Shown in pieces: positions 25,615 through 36,485 of a stretch of DNA of 64,000 nucleotides. How positions within the stretch are numbered: position 1 is the stretch's first letter; the number at the start of each line of letters is the position of its first letter. The notes beneath the pieces were generated by a model that saw only the letters and a program-made list of their open reading frames with translations, was not told where the DNA came from and did no database searches. The translations under genes and the position numbers were made by a program. The DNA is from Planctomycetota bacterium (GTDB lineage Bacteria; Planctomycetota; Phycisphaerae; Phycisphaerales; Phycisphaeraceae): contig CP066225.1 of assembly GCA_016350165.1 (NCBI GenBank), positions 744,001-808,000 of the forward strand. Direction: 5' to 3'.

Positions 25615-26566
25615 CTCCCAAACAAATCAAAAGAATACTAACAATCTGCATGGCTCTAGTTCAGCACCTACAATCTCGGTTATCATGCCGGTATTTAATC
25701 GAGAGTTATATCTTGATGAAGCGATTCAATCAATATTAAACCAAACTTTTTCTAACTTTGAGTTTATTATTATTAATGATGGATCAACAGACAATACATC
25801 GAAAATCTTATCACATTACAAGACAATTGATTCACGCATTATTGTGAAAAACCAAGAGAATTCTGGTAACTACGCTGCTAGAAATCATGGTATGCAAGTA
25901 GCCTCTAGTTCATATATTGCAGTTATGGATTCTGATGACATCGCCCATTCAAAACGCCTGGATAAACAATACAATTTTCTGCAATCTAATCCAGATCATG
26001 TTGCAGTCGGTTCTGACGTACAGATCGTCGATCCTTTTGGCATTTGCAATCAATATGATAAAAAACCCGAATTGCATCGGGATATAGATGAGAGCCATAT
26101 GCGTGCTGAGCAAGGTGCAATCCATCATCCGACCTTAATGATACGCACTAGGATATTAAAAAAAATCGGCGGTTATGTGAACGTGCGAAACACAGCTGAT
26201 TACGATCTAACTCTAAAATTAGCTGAATATGGAAAAATCGCCAATCTACCTTTACCACTAATGAAATGGCGTCGTCATCCTGACTCTATTACATCCCTCG
26301 CCCGTCATGAGCAAATTCAGAGAGCTTATGATTTCTGTAAAAATGCTCATATCAGACGAGGTATTCCGTTTGAGTTAAATGCACCTTGTATAAAATCTAT
26401 ACGTACCAACACTTTATCTGAGGCAGATCAATGCGCATCATGGGCTAGACATGCAATTAATCAAGGCCAACTTAAAGAGGCACGTATTCATGCTATCAAC
26501 GCCCTAAAACGCGAACCTTTCAAAGTCGAAAACTGGCGTACACTCAAATGGTCTCTAACTGGCTGA
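25604..26566 (+). CDS. Family 2 glycosyltransferase
   Basis: The product has 320 residues. After about 28 polar residues the GT-A fold begins: ISVIMPVFNRELYLDEAI, FIIINDGSTDNT and the metal-binding AVMDSDDIA. Uses an NDP-sugar to extend a lipid-linked glycan in the cytoplasm. The start ATG lies inside the previous gene. The C-terminal tail (INALKREPFKVENWR) is like that of the next gene, so the two are paralogues. Sugar and linkage unknown. Confidence 0.82.
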   Translation: MQHNSQTNQKNTNNLHGSSSAPTISVIMPVFNRELYLDEAIQSILNQTFSNFEFIIINDGSTDNTSKILSHYKTIDSRIIVKNQENSGNYAARNHGMQVASSSYIAVMDSDDIAHSKRLDKQYNFLQSNPDHVAVGSDVQIVDPFGICNQYDKKPELHRDIDESHMRAEQGAIHHPTLMIRTRILKKIGGYVNVRNTADYDLTLKLAEYGKIANLPLPLMKWRRHPDSITSLARHEQIQRAYDFCKNAHIRRGIPFELNAPCIKSIRTNTLSEADQCASWARHAINQGQLKEARIHAINALKREPFKVENWRTLKWSLTG

Positions 26567-26578
26567 TAGGATATTGAT

Positions 26579-27520
26579 ATGTCTATATTACAAACAACAA
26601 TTCAGCCTAAACATGAACCTTTAGTCTCTGTACTAATGCCTGTATTTAATACAGACAAGTATTTGGCTGCGGCAATCGAGAGCATATTAGATCAAACGTA
26701 CTCGAACCTTGAATTGATTTGTCTAAATGATGGATCAACTGATAAATCACTTGATATTATGCGTGGTTATGCATTATGTGACAGTCGAATTCGAGTATAT
26801 ACACAAGAAAATGCTGGTTTGGTTCCCGCTAGAAATCGTACACTTGAATTGGCAAATGGCAAATATGCTGCTCTTATGGATTCTGACGATATAAGTGCTT
26901 CTGAACGATTGCAAAAACAAGTGGACTTTATGGAATCACACTATGATCATGTCGCAGTTGGTTCTTATGCAGAAAGAACTGATCCATATGGTTCGCCAGC
27001 TGGTATTACTGAGCCGCCACTCACGCATGATGAGATTGATACGGCATTGCTCAGTGGTGATGGCTCAGCATTATCTCAACCGACCATGCTCATTCGAACA
27101 GAAGCTTTCAAGAGTATTAATGGATGGTCAGATCAATTCAATTTTGTCGAAGATCTAGACATGCAACTTCGGTTAGCTGAAGTAGGTAAACTCGCAAACA
27201 TAGCCGAACCATTGTTTACCTATCGCCGTCATATGGATAGTTTTTGCTTTCGCAACTACCAAACAATGACAACACAAATTGCAGATATTATCAATGCTGC
27301 TTACAAACGTCGTGGAATAAATGATACCGTTTCCCTTGAACAAGTTCGGCCAGACCTCAAGGAGAAGCACAATCCTGCAGAAATATACCGTAATTGGGCA
27401 TGTCATGCGATACATAACCATAACAGGAAAATTGCATATAAACATGCCTTTAACGCTATACGTAAAGAGCCATTTAATATCAAGTCGTGGCAAGTTGCGT
27501 ATTGGTCATTAAGTGCTTAA
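26579..27520 (+). CDS. Family 2 glycosyltransferase (paralogue of the previous gene)
   Basis: The product has 313 residues. It has VSVLMPVFNTDKYLAAAIES, LICLNDGSTDKS and ALMDSDDIS at the same spacing as the upstream enzyme, plus the shared tail FNAIRKEPFNIKSW. It starts 12 bases after the preceding gene. A second transfer step in the same repeat unit is likely. Confidence 0.82.
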   Translation: MSILQTTIQPKHEPLVSVLMPVFNTDKYLAAAIESILDQTYSNLELICLNDGSTDKSLDIMRGYALCDSRIRVYTQENAGLVPARNRTLELANGKYAALMDSDDISASERLQKQVDFMESHYDHVAVGSYAERTDPYGSPAGITEPPLTHDEIDTALLSGDGSALSQPTMLIRTEAFKSINGWSDQFNFVEDLDMQLRLAEVGKLANIAEPLFTYRRHMDSFCFRNYQTMTTQIADIINAAYKRRGINDTVSLEQVRPDLKEKHNPAEIYRNWACHAIHNHNRKIAYKHAFNAIRKEPFNIKSWQVAYWSLSA

Positions 27521-27534
27521 GAGCTGAGAATAAC

Positions 27535-28305
27535 ATGCTCGTAAATAATCTAAAAAATAAATACTGGGCCTTACTCAATAAACTTGAGAATGTACGCAAT
27601 CCACGTGAAACAGTTTTGACTCCTCACGATTGGAAGGATGCTATCAAGAGGATTATGCCCAATTCGGATAAAATCGTTATCGTTGATGGTGGCGCACATG
27701 ATGGTGTATTTACTCGCGATTTTTCGAAGCATTTCAATAACATTGAAGTTCATGCCTTTGAACCAAATACCGAATTAACTTCAGAGTTAAGAAATAACTT
27801 AGCCGCCCTACTCCATAAAATTAATCACGTGGCATTAGGTGCTGATTCTGGTCATACAACATTTCATATTGGTACATCACCAATGACTTCATCCGTTTTA
27901 CCATCCAATACCAACGGCCAGAATTTTTATCACGATGTAATACACACACGTGAAACGAGATCTTTGCCAATGGTCTCACTTGATGATTACGCTCTAAAAA
28001 ATAACCTTAAACACATTCACATACTTAAACTCGATCTACAGGGGTATGAATTGCAAGCACTTAAAGGTGCAAGAGAATTGTTAGAAAACCGGCAAATCTC
28101 TGCAATATATACAGAAGTTAACTTCATGCCATTCTATGAAGGTTCTGCGCTATTTTCTGATATAGATCAGTTTCTTAAGCAGTATGACTACCGACTACAC
28201 AATCTCTACAACCTAGCTACACGTAATTGCAACAATCAATTAACAGGTGGTGACGCATTATTTATCCCAGGTGCTACTCAGCAATCATGTACTATTGCTG
28301 CTTAA
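27535..28305 (+). CDS. FkbM-family methyltransferase
   Basis: 256 residues from the ATG at 27535 (the open frame goes back to 27487 but overlaps the upstream gene). SAM-binding block IVIVDGGAHDGVFTRDF, then VHAFEPN, and the typical FkbM region HILKLDLQGYELQALKGA followed by YTEVNF. FkbM enzymes O-methylate sugars or related hydroxyls. Third methyltransferase of this locus, which supports a methylated glycan. Confidence 0.85.
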   Translation: MLVNNLKNKYWALLNKLENVRNPRETVLTPHDWKDAIKRIMPNSDKIVIVDGGAHDGVFTRDFSKHFNNIEVHAFEPNTELTSELRNNLAALLHKINHVALGADSGHTTFHIGTSPMTSSVLPSNTNGQNFYHDVIHTRETRSLPMVSLDDYALKNNLKHIHILKLDLQGYELQALKGARELLENRQISAIYTEVNFMPFYEGSALFSDIDQFLKQYDYRLHNLYNLATRNCNNQLTGGDALFIPGATQQSCTIAA

Positions 28306-28320
28306 CTGAATGACATTAAA

Positions 28321-29199
28321 ATGAAATCTAATAGATATCCAATTACAGCAATTATAATCTTCCGTAACGAACAACATCTATTAACAGATTGCTTGGAAGC
28401 TCTTCATTTTTGTGATGAAATTATCACAGTTGATATGTCATCCACTGATCGCTCTGCCACTATTGCCCGCAGATACTCAGATAAGATGTTTGAAGTTGAA
28501 CCATATCCAATTGCAGAACCCACACGTGTTGCAGCTGCCGAACTGGCAAAAAACGATTGGATTTTCTATGTAGATCCTGATGAAATCATTCCACCTGAAT
28601 TAGCACAAGATATTGTTAATACGATTGAACAAACACCCAATGCTGGTATTATTCAAATTCCACTTCGTTTCTATTTTAAACGTCAGTTACTTACTGGTAC
28701 TGTTTGGGGGACATCAACGCATGTTTCAAAGATTGCGAATAGAAAGCGTGCAGATATTCTCCCATTGTGTAATCGTTTGATGGATATCAAGCCTGATTAC
28801 GAAACTGTACGTATACCGCATAACAACAATCATATGTTGCATATGTGGTCAGACTCATATCGCGATCTATTCCATAAACATTTTATTCGCTATCCACACC
28901 TTGAAGCGAAAGCAAAAGTAGCCCGTGGCGAAAAATTCACTCTTTCACGCGGCCTTCTTGAACCACTTCATGAACTCAAGATTTGTTTAAAAGATTTTGA
29001 TGGTTGGCGCATGGGCCCACGCGGTTTTGCATTGTCCTTTATTTTCTTCATTTACACGATTGCATCAATTTGGTTAATGCTTCGATATCAAAAAGATACT
29101 AAACCAAACGATACGCAAACTCACGGACAACTACCAACTCTTCGTGAAATCAAACTTAATCACCAAAGCACAAACACTCACGAAAGGACTGCAGCGTGA
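28321..29199 (+). CDS. Family 2 glycosyltransferase, WaaE/KdtX-like
   Basis: The product has 292 residues. It has the short GT2 form with AIIIFRNEQHLLTDCLEAL, VDMSSTDRSATIA and YVDPDEIIPPEL as acidic site. The C-terminal part has a hydrophobic segment (FALSFIFFIYTIASIWLML), so it may be anchored at the inner membrane. This subclass includes LPS-core beta-1,4-glucosyltransferases, but substrate cannot be inferred. Its stop overlaps the GTG start of the next gene. Confidence 0.78.
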   Translation: MKSNRYPITAIIIFRNEQHLLTDCLEALHFCDEIITVDMSSTDRSATIARRYSDKMFEVEPYPIAEPTRVAAAELAKNDWIFYVDPDEIIPPELAQDIVNTIEQTPNAGIIQIPLRFYFKRQLLTGTVWGTSTHVSKIANRKRADILPLCNRLMDIKPDYETVRIPHNNNHMLHMWSDSYRDLFHKHFIRYPHLEAKAKVARGEKFTLSRGLLEPLHELKICLKDFDGWRMGPRGFALSFIFFIYTIASIWLMLRYQKDTKPNDTQTHGQLPTLREIKLNHQSTNTHERTAA

Positions 29200-30071
29200 A
29201 TACACAACTACCCAGAATTTCTGTCATTACGCCTTCATACAATCAAGCCGATTTTCTTGAGCGCACCATAAAATCTGTACTGGATCAGAACTATCCAAAT
29301 TTGCAATATGGCATAGTTGATGGAGGTTCGACCGACGGTTCTGCCGCAATCATTCACAAGTATCAAGACAAACTTGATTTCTCAATAATAGAATCGGATA
29401 GAGGTCAAGTCGATGCAATCAATAAGGGTTTGCGAATAGCTAATGGCGACATTCTCTGTTACTTAAATTCCGATGATACACTTTTACCAGGCACTCTTTT
29501 TGCCGTGGCTAATTATTTTATTGAAAACTCGGATTGTGAATGGCTCATCGGTAATTGCGTTGAAATTGATGCTGAAGATAAACCGTTACGTCGTCTGAAA
29601 TCAACACCAGTAAACTCACTCTCGCATGCTATTATTCGCGAGCACAGATTAGAAGTACCGCAGCCTGCAATTTTTTGGCGTAAAGAACTAACAGATAAGT
29701 ATGGCCTATTCAACGAATCATACAATTTTGCGTTTGATTATGATCTTTGGTGCCGCTTCCTATCGTACGGACATAAGCTTCAGAAAATCGACGTTGATCT
29801 GGCAACATATCGCTTACATAATCAATCAAAAACTTGTTCTCTTCAACTCGGCTTTCTTGAGAATCATCAGCGTATCGAAGCTTCACACGCCAAACACCTA
29901 AAGTTCGCTGATCGATTAAAATTTGCTCGTTTCTACGGCTACCGCAGACGTCAATACGAGTTACTTCAAGTCAATGGTCGACCATGGAGGCAAGTTCTCA
30001 AACATCCATGGTGGATCGCTTCAAAGCAAGTTCGCTCTCGTCTTCTTTCATCCACTGCAAAAGCTGCATAA
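29196..30071 (+). CDS. Family 2 glycosyltransferase
   Basis: The product has 291 residues. The start is a GTG overlapping the upstream stop (GTGA), with GAAAGGA about 8 bases before it. GT-A motifs: ISVITPSYNQADFLERTI, IVDGGSTDGS and CYLNSDDTL. A later block FAFDYDLWCRFL is usual for this subfamily. The C-terminus is basic. Strong similarity to the gene at 30355, including the tail; a duplicated pair. Confidence 0.83.
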   Translation: MNTQLPRISVITPSYNQADFLERTIKSVLDQNYPNLQYGIVDGGSTDGSAAIIHKYQDKLDFSIIESDRGQVDAINKGLRIANGDILCYLNSDDTLLPGTLFAVANYFIENSDCEWLIGNCVEIDAEDKPLRRLKSTPVNSLSHAIIREHRLEVPQPAIFWRKELTDKYGLFNESYNFAFDYDLWCRFLSYGHKLQKIDVDLATYRLHNQSKTCSLQLGFLENHQRIEASHAKHLKFADRLKFARFYGYRRRQYELLQVNGRPWRQVLKHPWWIASKQVRSRLLSSTAKAA

Positions 30072-30354
30072 TTAACGTCCATATAACTAAGATTACAGAC
30101 ACTACGTCCAAATAAATAACATTTCACCCCAGTTGCCCCCCCATCTCCAATACAGGCAACAACCATATTATCGTGACCACGCAAATTTTTAACGTTTGTA
30201 TCGATTATTTCGATTACGACGTTAATTCGAGTGATAACTACGCCGATACATATTCACGAAAGACGCATGCAAGTACAGTTCTTGCAATTATGAGGATTCT
30301 ATTCAATAAGACCACGTAAATCACATCAGCTTTTCATTTGTGAGGGAACGACAT

Positions 30355-31281
30355 ATGAGCACCTCGAAACAATCAGATCTACCACGTATTACAATCATCA
30401 CACCATCCTATAACCAAGCCTATTACCTTGAACGAACAATATGCTCTGTAATTGATCAAGGCTACAGTAATCTCGAATACTTCGTCGTTGACGGAGGTTC
30501 AACAGATGGTTCTCAATCAATCATAGATCTGTACTCACAGGAAATCACATGGTCTGCCTGTTATGACAACATATCTGCCTCGCAAGCAATAAATAAAGCA
30601 TATGAAAAAGCGACAGGCGATATCATCGCAATATTATCATCAGATGATATTTATCTTCCCAACACATTACATGACATGGCTGAACACTTTGCGAGTAACC
30701 CAAGTACAGATTGGCTAATCGGCAATATCAGGCGTATAGACAATCACGACAACAATCTTGGGAAATTCACAGCATCAAAACCTGAAACTTTCGCCTCGTT
30801 CTTGATACAAGACACAAGTTATACAAGTGGTGCTGCAACCTTTGTACGAAGATCAGCACTGCAACAACGCCAGCAACTTCTTGATTCTGCACTTAGCTAT
30901 GCTCATGAATTCGATCTTGCATGTTCACTACTCAGCAACAACCAACAACCTTACATCTACAAAAAGACACTGACTGCAAAACGTGAACACCCACTAAGCA
31001 AATCATCTACATACACACTTCGTCGTGGCGAAGAATTTATCGCCGTATGCGAGCGATATATTGATGATTTACCGATTGAAGACCGTTATAACGTTTGGCA
31101 TAACTGCCAACAACGGCGTCAGATTTTCGACATGGCAAAGCATGAATCTGAATTTAGCCAAACACGCTCATTCCTCTGGAAACAACTACTCCAACGCCCA
31201 TCATGGCTCGCCAGTGACAACTATCGTTTATCACTACTCAACGGCGTCAACAACAACGATCCGATTAGAAAAGCTGCATAG
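30355..31281 (+). CDS. Family 2 glycosyltransferase (paralogue of the previous gene)
   Basis: 308 residues from the ATG at 30355, chosen because GAGGGA is 7 bases upstream; an in-frame GTG at 30340 is less likely. Motifs ITIITPSYNQAYYLERTI, VVDGGSTDGS and AILSSDDIY. It is separated from the rest of the locus by 283 non-coding bases, so it may have its own promoter. A strong terminator follows at 31357 and marks the end of the locus. Confidence 0.82.
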   Translation: MSTSKQSDLPRITIITPSYNQAYYLERTICSVIDQGYSNLEYFVVDGGSTDGSQSIIDLYSQEITWSACYDNISASQAINKAYEKATGDIIAILSSDDIYLPNTLHDMAEHFASNPSTDWLIGNIRRIDNHDNNLGKFTASKPETFASFLIQDTSYTSGAATFVRRSALQQRQQLLDSALSYAHEFDLACSLLSNNQQPYIYKKTLTAKREHPLSKSSTYTLRRGEEFIAVCERYIDDLPIEDRYNVWHNCQQRRQIFDMAKHESEFSQTRSFLWKQLLQRPSWLASDNYRLSLLNGVNNNDPIRKAA

Positions 31282-31356
31282 AGCGTCTGCGTCTCCTTCA
31301 CTCTCCAATGACGTTCAATTTCTCTCTATAGGTCTTAAGTAGACACAATCCTCACA

Positions 31357-31386
31357 GAAAAAGCTGCCTTTTACGGCAGCTTTTTC
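31357..31386. terminator. Bidirectional terminator between the glycan locus and rpoD
   Basis: A 12-bp stem (GAAAAAGCTGCC and its complement) with a 6-nt loop and T runs on both strands lies between convergent genes. Confidence 0.9.
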
Positions 31387-31412
31387 ATTAATTACAATTA
31401 TCTAACACTTGA

Positions 31413-33245
31413 TTAGTTCAAAATTTCTTCCGTCGTACCATCTAGGAAACCTGCAAGTTTTCTCGCACGAACCGGATGCTGCAACTTACGAATCGCTTTA
31501 GCTTCAACCTGACGCACACGCTCACGCGTCACCTTAAATATGCGACCAACCTCTTCAAGCGTATATGTATAACCGTCACCAATACCGTAACGCAGTTTAA
31601 TAATCTCACGTTCACGATACGTCAAAGTCTTCAGAACCTGCTCAATACGATTGCGCAACATTTCACTGGTCGCACTATCAGTTGGGCTTGTCGCAGATTC
31701 ATCTTCAATGAAGTCACCAAAATATGAATCTTCACTCTCACCGACAGGACGGTCCAAACTAATTGGATGGCGAGAAATCTTCATCACACGACGTGCTTCA
31801 CTAACTGGCATCTTCGCCGCTTCTGCAATCTCCTCAATCGTTGGCTCACGACCAAGATCCTGCAGTAAATTCTTCGCAATGTTACGCAGTTTACTCATCG
31901 TTTCGATCATGTGAACTGGAATACGAATTGTTCGTGCATGGTCAGCAATTGCACGAGTGATCGCCTGACGAATCCACCATGTCGCATACGTCGAGAACTT
32001 ATAACCACGCTTGTATTCATACTTATCAACAGCACGCATCAAGCCGGTGTTACCTTCTTGAATAATATCAAGGAAGCTCAGACCACGATTTCGATATTTC
32101 TTCGCAATCGAAACAACAAGACGCAAGTTACCACCAGACAAATCACGTTTAGCCGCTTCGTATTCATCAAAAACGGTCGTGATATCAATCACGCGATTGC
32201 CCAATTCATCTGAATCTTCAAGCACCAATGATCGCAATCCGACCAATTCTTCACGCATGACCATGACATCTTCCGGATCATAACGATCTGGGAATTTATC
32301 CGCAGCGTCAGTGCTCTTCTCAAGATCTTTCATCTTGTTAGAAATCGATCGAAGCTTCTTAAGCAATGGCTGCACTTTAGAAGTACGTAGCGATAACTCC
32401 TCAATCAGAGTTGCCATCTTACGCCTTCTGATACGAATGCGATTAAGCATCTTCACAACTTCAGGTTTGCGAATACCCCCTTCTTCCATCGCATCCCAAT
32501 CATTACGGTTCATATCCAGCAAACGCTTGATCGTTTTCAGGTTCACTGGAATACGAGCAGCAATCTTACTTTTCGCATCTTCTTCAGCTGTTGAAATTTT
32601 CATCGTACGGTCAAAAGGCAATTCACCTTCGTCAACCATCTCCAAAACTTCAACAGCCTGACTGATCGCATAGTCATTCTCAAGCACCTTACGCCTGAAA
32701 ATCATACGCGTTGTTTCAATTTTCTTTGCTAGACGAATTTCTTCATCTCGAGTCAGAAGACTGATCTCACCCATCTGCGTCAAATACATACGCACCGGGT
32801 CATCAATGCGGCGATGGCCAGACTCATTCAAAGCAACAGCCAATTCATGCTGCATCTGCTCTTGAGTCAGCAGTCCGCCTTCCTCTATATTTGATTCTTC
32901 TGATTCGTCGTCATCAGATGAAGCATTACCTTCATCGACTGGAACTTCAACTTCTGCCTTAGTTGCTGTTCCTTCTGCTGCATCATCCTCTTCGACCGCA
33001 ACGGTCTTTTTGGGACGATACTTCTCAGGAACTTGCAAATTATTGAACAGCGCAATGCCATCCAACTCCATTGCAGACAATAACCCTTCGACCTTCTCCG
33101 GATCAACATACTCGTCCGGCAAAAGTGCGTTCATCTGGTCAAACGTAAGAAATCCACGTTCACGACCACAGCCCAATAATTCTTCTACTGCAGGATGCAA
33201 CACGTCCATCAAGCTGCTACCTACCTCTCTATTTAGGTTACGCAT
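31413..33245 (-). CDS. rpoD: Primary sigma factor RpoD (sigma-70)
   Basis: 610 residues from the ATG at 33245; an ATG at 33209 is an alternative start. An N-terminal region 1.1-like part ([18 protein letters not shown]) is followed by an acidic linker. Region 1.2 is [17 protein letters not shown], region 2 has [20 protein letters not shown] and the -10-reading helix with [15 protein letters not shown], and region 4 ends with the -35 helix [18 protein letters not shown]. These are the full features of a group 1 sigma factor that directs RNA polymerase to housekeeping promoters. It lies just downstream of dnaG on the same strand, the common macromolecular-synthesis arrangement. Confidence 0.96.
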   Translation of the reverse strand: MRNLNREVGSSLMDVLHPAVEELLGCGRERGFLTFDQMNALLPDEYVDPEKVEGLLSAMELDGIALFNNLQVPEKYRPKKTVAVEEDDAAEGTATKAEVEVPVDEGNASSDDDESEESNIEEGGLLTQEQMQHELAVALNESGHRRIDDPVRMYLTQMGEISLLTRDEEIRLAKKIETTRMIFRRKVLENDYAISQAVEVLEMVDEGELPFDRTMKISTAEEDAKSKIAARIPVNLKTIKRLLDMNRNDWDAMEEGGIRKPEVVKMLNRIRIRRRKMATLIEELSLRTSKVQPLLKKLRSISNKMKDLEKSTDAADKFPDRYDPEDVMVMREELVGLRSLVLEDSDELGNRVIDITTVFDEYEAAKRDLSGGNLRLVVSIAKKYRNRGLSFLDIIQEGNTGLMRAVDKYEYKRGYKFSTYATWWIRQAITRAIADHARTIRIPVHMIETMSKLRNIAKNLLQDLGREPTIEEIAEAAKMPVSEARRVMKISRHPISLDRPVGESEDSYFGDFIEDESATSPTDSATSEMLRNRIEQVLKTLTYREREIIKLRYGIGDGYTYTLEEVGRIFKVTRERVRQVEAKAIRKLQHPVRARKLAGFLDGTTEEILN

Positions 33246-33437
33246 CCGGCTTCCGCCCGACGCCTGCCCTCACGATGCTGACCGTCCAATTTGTTTAGTC
33301 CAATCTAACTTCAAGCTTTCACAACCCTCAGCTATCTTGAACTTAGACCACACATACTCGTCCTGAGCATGCGCCCGCAACGTTGCGAGCCTTGTCTTTC
33401 TCTTCTCTATCACTCTAATCACGTGATAGATACTTAT

Positions 33438-35441
33438 TTAACCTCGCCTAAATCTTGCAATTCGCATTGGCGATGGATTCATTCGTCTATTTTCAACAAG
33501 CTCTTTCATGAGTCTTAACTTGTCTTCAGCAGATTCTAAATCCATCACGCCTCTACCTTGCAGACTTCTGCGTTGTTCTTCATATTCTTTTTCACGACGC
33601 GTTATTAATATCTTCTTCACCGCTTCGTGAAACATATCTTTCAACCCCTCATCCCCAACCTCACCAACACCAAATCGGTCAAGCTCCATCTCAATCTCTG
33701 TCACGAGACGAACCAAACCTTCACACCCCTCACTCACAAGATCAGCAATCAGACTCGTAACATGCAGCTCCAAGCCTTCGCTCAACTTGTCATAAATCAC
33801 CTGGTACAACTGACGATGCTCGTCGTTGCTCATCTCTGCCGGAAGTAACGCTTCATCAAACACAACTTCGCGAACCCCCTCTTCCTCACCTCCAATTTGA
33901 AGCGTCTCATGGAACAAACCATGATCTCTTATGAGGGATCCAAGTATCTGACGCTCGGCTTCCCTTACCGATTTAAGTTTATGCCCCAAATCACCACCGG
34001 CAACTCGATCTGCAACACTTTTTTCAGTGTATTCCCCTATATCCTCATTCTCATCTGCATAAGCTGACTCTTCTGTCATCCCTGTCTCCGCAGGTCGCCT
34101 ATATTGTGCCACCCGCGCCGCTTTTGCAGAAATAATTTGCCCCACAGCCTCTTCACTCATACCCAACAATCCAGACAATCGTCGTATTACGATCGCCCTG
34201 CGAATTGCCCCTGTCTTACCCAAACCCATCTGAACAAGCCGATCGATAAACCCATCCGCAATGCGCTCCTGACCACTCACCGTCCCATTCGCGTCCATCT
34301 GTTCTTTCAATCGAACAAACAGAAAACTCAACGCATCTTCCGCACTCGCCACAATCCCATACCAGCGATCAGGCCCCCCCTCTTCCTTCATCAAGCTATC
34401 CGGGTCATGCCCATTCGGCAGCACAGCGATCGCAACATCAACCTCACCCGTCAAGAAAACCTCAGCGGCACGATCCGCTGCCTTCTGTCCCGCCTCATCC
34501 GCATCAAAAATCAGAACCACTTTCTCAGCATACCTACGCAATTCCGCAGCATGCTCTCGCGTTAATGCCGTCCCCAACGTCGCAACAACATTCTTCGCCC
34601 CCGCCTGATGACATGCGATCACATCCGTATACCCCTCCACAATCACCGCCGTCCGACTATCGATAATCGGCTTCTTTGCTGCATGTAGCCCATACAATGT
34701 CTTACTCTTATTAAAGAGCTTCGTCTCAGGACTGTTCAGATATTTAGGCTCATCCTCTTCCCGCAGCTTCCGCCCACCAAACGCAATCGGCCTGCCAATC
34801 GCATCAAAAATCGGGAAGATCAACCGATGCCGCAACCGGTCATACATACTCCCATCTTGCCGACGACTCACCAACCCCGCTAACTCAAAACCCCTGATAT
34901 CCCAGCCTTTTTTCGCAATCACAGACGCTAAACCATCCCAAGCATCCAAGCTCACACCAACTCCAAACACCTCCATCATCTCATCACTAATCTCACGTTT
35001 CCCGACGTACTCTCTCCCTGCCGCCCCGTGTTTTTCATTTGCATACATCGCCCGGAAGAACTTCACTGCGATTTCATTCGCCTCCCCAATCAGCTGCCGC
35101 TCACCCTTCGCTTCCAGCTGCTGCTTCGTCATTTTCTCGCGCTTTAGCTCAATCCCGCCGCGCTCAGCCAAATGCTCAAGTGCCTCCGGGAACGTCATCT
35201 TGTGATAGTTCATCACAAACGTGAACACATCCCCACCTGCACCACAGCTAAAACACTTGTAAATCTGCTTCTGAGGCGAAACAAACATCGATGGATTCTT
35301 GTCATCATGAAATGGACACAAACAGGCAAACTCACGACCCTTCGGCCGAAGCTGAACCTGCTCACCAATCAAGCGCACAATATCCGTCGCTGCCTGAATC
35401 TCGAGTTTTTGATCCTCACGAATCGCCATCTCGTTGTTCAT
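33438..35441 (-). CDS. dnaG: DNA primase DnaG
   Basis: The product has 667 residues. The N-terminal CHC2 zinc finger has C42, H45, C63 and C66 (CPFHDDKNPSM, then YKCFSCGAGGD). The catalytic core has the Toprim motif VIVEGYTDVIACHQAG with the following LIFDADEAGQKAA. The C-terminal third is the DnaB-helicase-binding region and is divergent. It makes RNA primers at the replication fork. Upstream of rpoD by about 190 bases, same strand, probably co-transcribed. Confidence 0.96.
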   Translation of the reverse strand: MNNEMAIREDQKLEIQAATDIVRLIGEQVQLRPKGREFACLCPFHDDKNPSMFVSPQKQIYKCFSCGAGGDVFTFVMNYHKMTFPEALEHLAERGGIELKREKMTKQQLEAKGERQLIGEANEIAVKFFRAMYANEKHGAAGREYVGKREISDEMMEVFGVGVSLDAWDGLASVIAKKGWDIRGFELAGLVSRRQDGSMYDRLRHRLIFPIFDAIGRPIAFGGRKLREEDEPKYLNSPETKLFNKSKTLYGLHAAKKPIIDSRTAVIVEGYTDVIACHQAGAKNVVATLGTALTREHAAELRRYAEKVVLIFDADEAGQKAADRAAEVFLTGEVDVAIAVLPNGHDPDSLMKEEGGPDRWYGIVASAEDALSFLFVRLKEQMDANGTVSGQERIADGFIDRLVQMGLGKTGAIRRAIVIRRLSGLLGMSEEAVGQIISAKAARVAQYRRPAETGMTEESAYADENEDIGEYTEKSVADRVAGGDLGHKLKSVREAERQILGSLIRDHGLFHETLQIGGEEEGVREVVFDEALLPAEMSNDEHRQLYQVIYDKLSEGLELHVTSLIADLVSEGCEGLVRLVTEIEMELDRFGVGEVGDEGLKDMFHEAVKKILITRREKEYEEQRRSLQGRGVMDLESAEDKLRLMKELVENRRMNPSPMRIARFRRG

Positions 35442-36071
35442 CGACCCGTCTAATCAGCAATTTGAACGTGCTCTTAACTTCCCCATTCATATTCCGCATA
35501 AAACCGCACAACAACGTTAAGTCATACAAGAATTCAGCGAGAAAACAGCTAAACTCTGCAAGCCTTCATGCAGTTTCAAACAGCACGTCAAACACCACGC
35601 ATTAATAGCGGGTCTTTTCCTTGTTACATTAAAAAAAAGCACTTGATCCTGCCATCAACCATCGTTTTCACATGAAGCATGGGCAGCCCAATGGCGACCA
35701 CGATACTTGACGCATTTTCGACCTACTGGTCAACACGATCAATGACAATAACAACGCTTTAAAAGGTTTTGCTGCAGACGCTGGTTTCAACCGAGTTGCG
35801 CTTCTTGGGATATTGCAACCTCGCCGGTAGTCGCTGGCAGCTAATGAAATTTCCCCAAAATCTAAAAAACATAAACCAACTTAAATAAAGTGATGGGTGC
35901 CCGAAAACATCAAGGTAACAACCATTCCTCACGCTGGTCAAGCTTTTTCTCTCCCCCTAGACTCCCCAGCCCTGATCACCAACCAATCTCAACACCCCAT
36001 GGATACGTCACATGGCGCAGCCATTCTCACGAACAACTCCGCCATGCCGATCCAACTCCAAAAACAACAAC
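35442..36071. other. Gene-free region between dnaG and rpmB (about 630 bases)
   Basis: Open frames here are short, proline/serine/histidine-rich and have no ribosome site, so none is called. No tRNA, hairpin terminator or repeat was recognised. It must contain the dnaG-rpoD promoter. Confidence 0.4.
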
Positions 36072-36344
36072 TTATTCAGCTGCTGCCTCTGGCTTATAAG
36101 CATATTTACGCTTCAGTGGCTTCACAACCAAACCGCTCTTGATTGCCTTGGTGCTCGCTTTTACTTTGCGAACTGAACCATCTGGCATCAAAGCATTTAC
36201 GGTCTGAATGTTTGGCTTGAACTTACGCTTCGTCTTACCGGTAACTTTCGTACCAACACCACCCAAGTATTTAGCCTTACCGCGAAGGGTATAGGTGTTA
36301 CCTGTTGAAGTACGGCGTCCTGTAAATTCACAAACTCGTGGCAT
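36072..36344 (-). CDS. rpmB: 50S ribosomal protein L28
   Basis: The product has 90 residues. The start PRVCEFTGRRTSTGN, then KTKRKFKPNIQTV and VKASTKAIKSGLV, are diagnostic for L28. It is somewhat longer than the usual 62-78 residues because of a stretch between TGN and KTKRKF and an Ala/Glu tail. Part of the large ribosomal subunit. No other ribosomal gene is adjacent. Confidence 0.93.
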   Translation of the reverse strand: MPRVCEFTGRRTSTGNTYTLRGKAKYLGGVGTKVTGKTKRKFKPNIQTVNALMPDGSVRKVKASTKAIKSGLVVKPLKRKYAYKPEAAAE

Positions 36345-36485
36345 GTCTTCACTCCAATAAAGTAGAGCCGAACATTTTACTGATCAGCACCTTACATAGC
36401 AAATCTGTCATCACAAACCCACATTTTCCCCTTCATTACCACCAAACAACCTCCCTAAACACCCAAAATCCCCGTTTCACACACC

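Noticed and set aside
35890-36142. Short plus-strand open frames between dnaG and rpmB
   Set aside because: They overlap the rpmB end, lack a ribosome site and are rich in Pro, Ser and Gln in a non-coding way.
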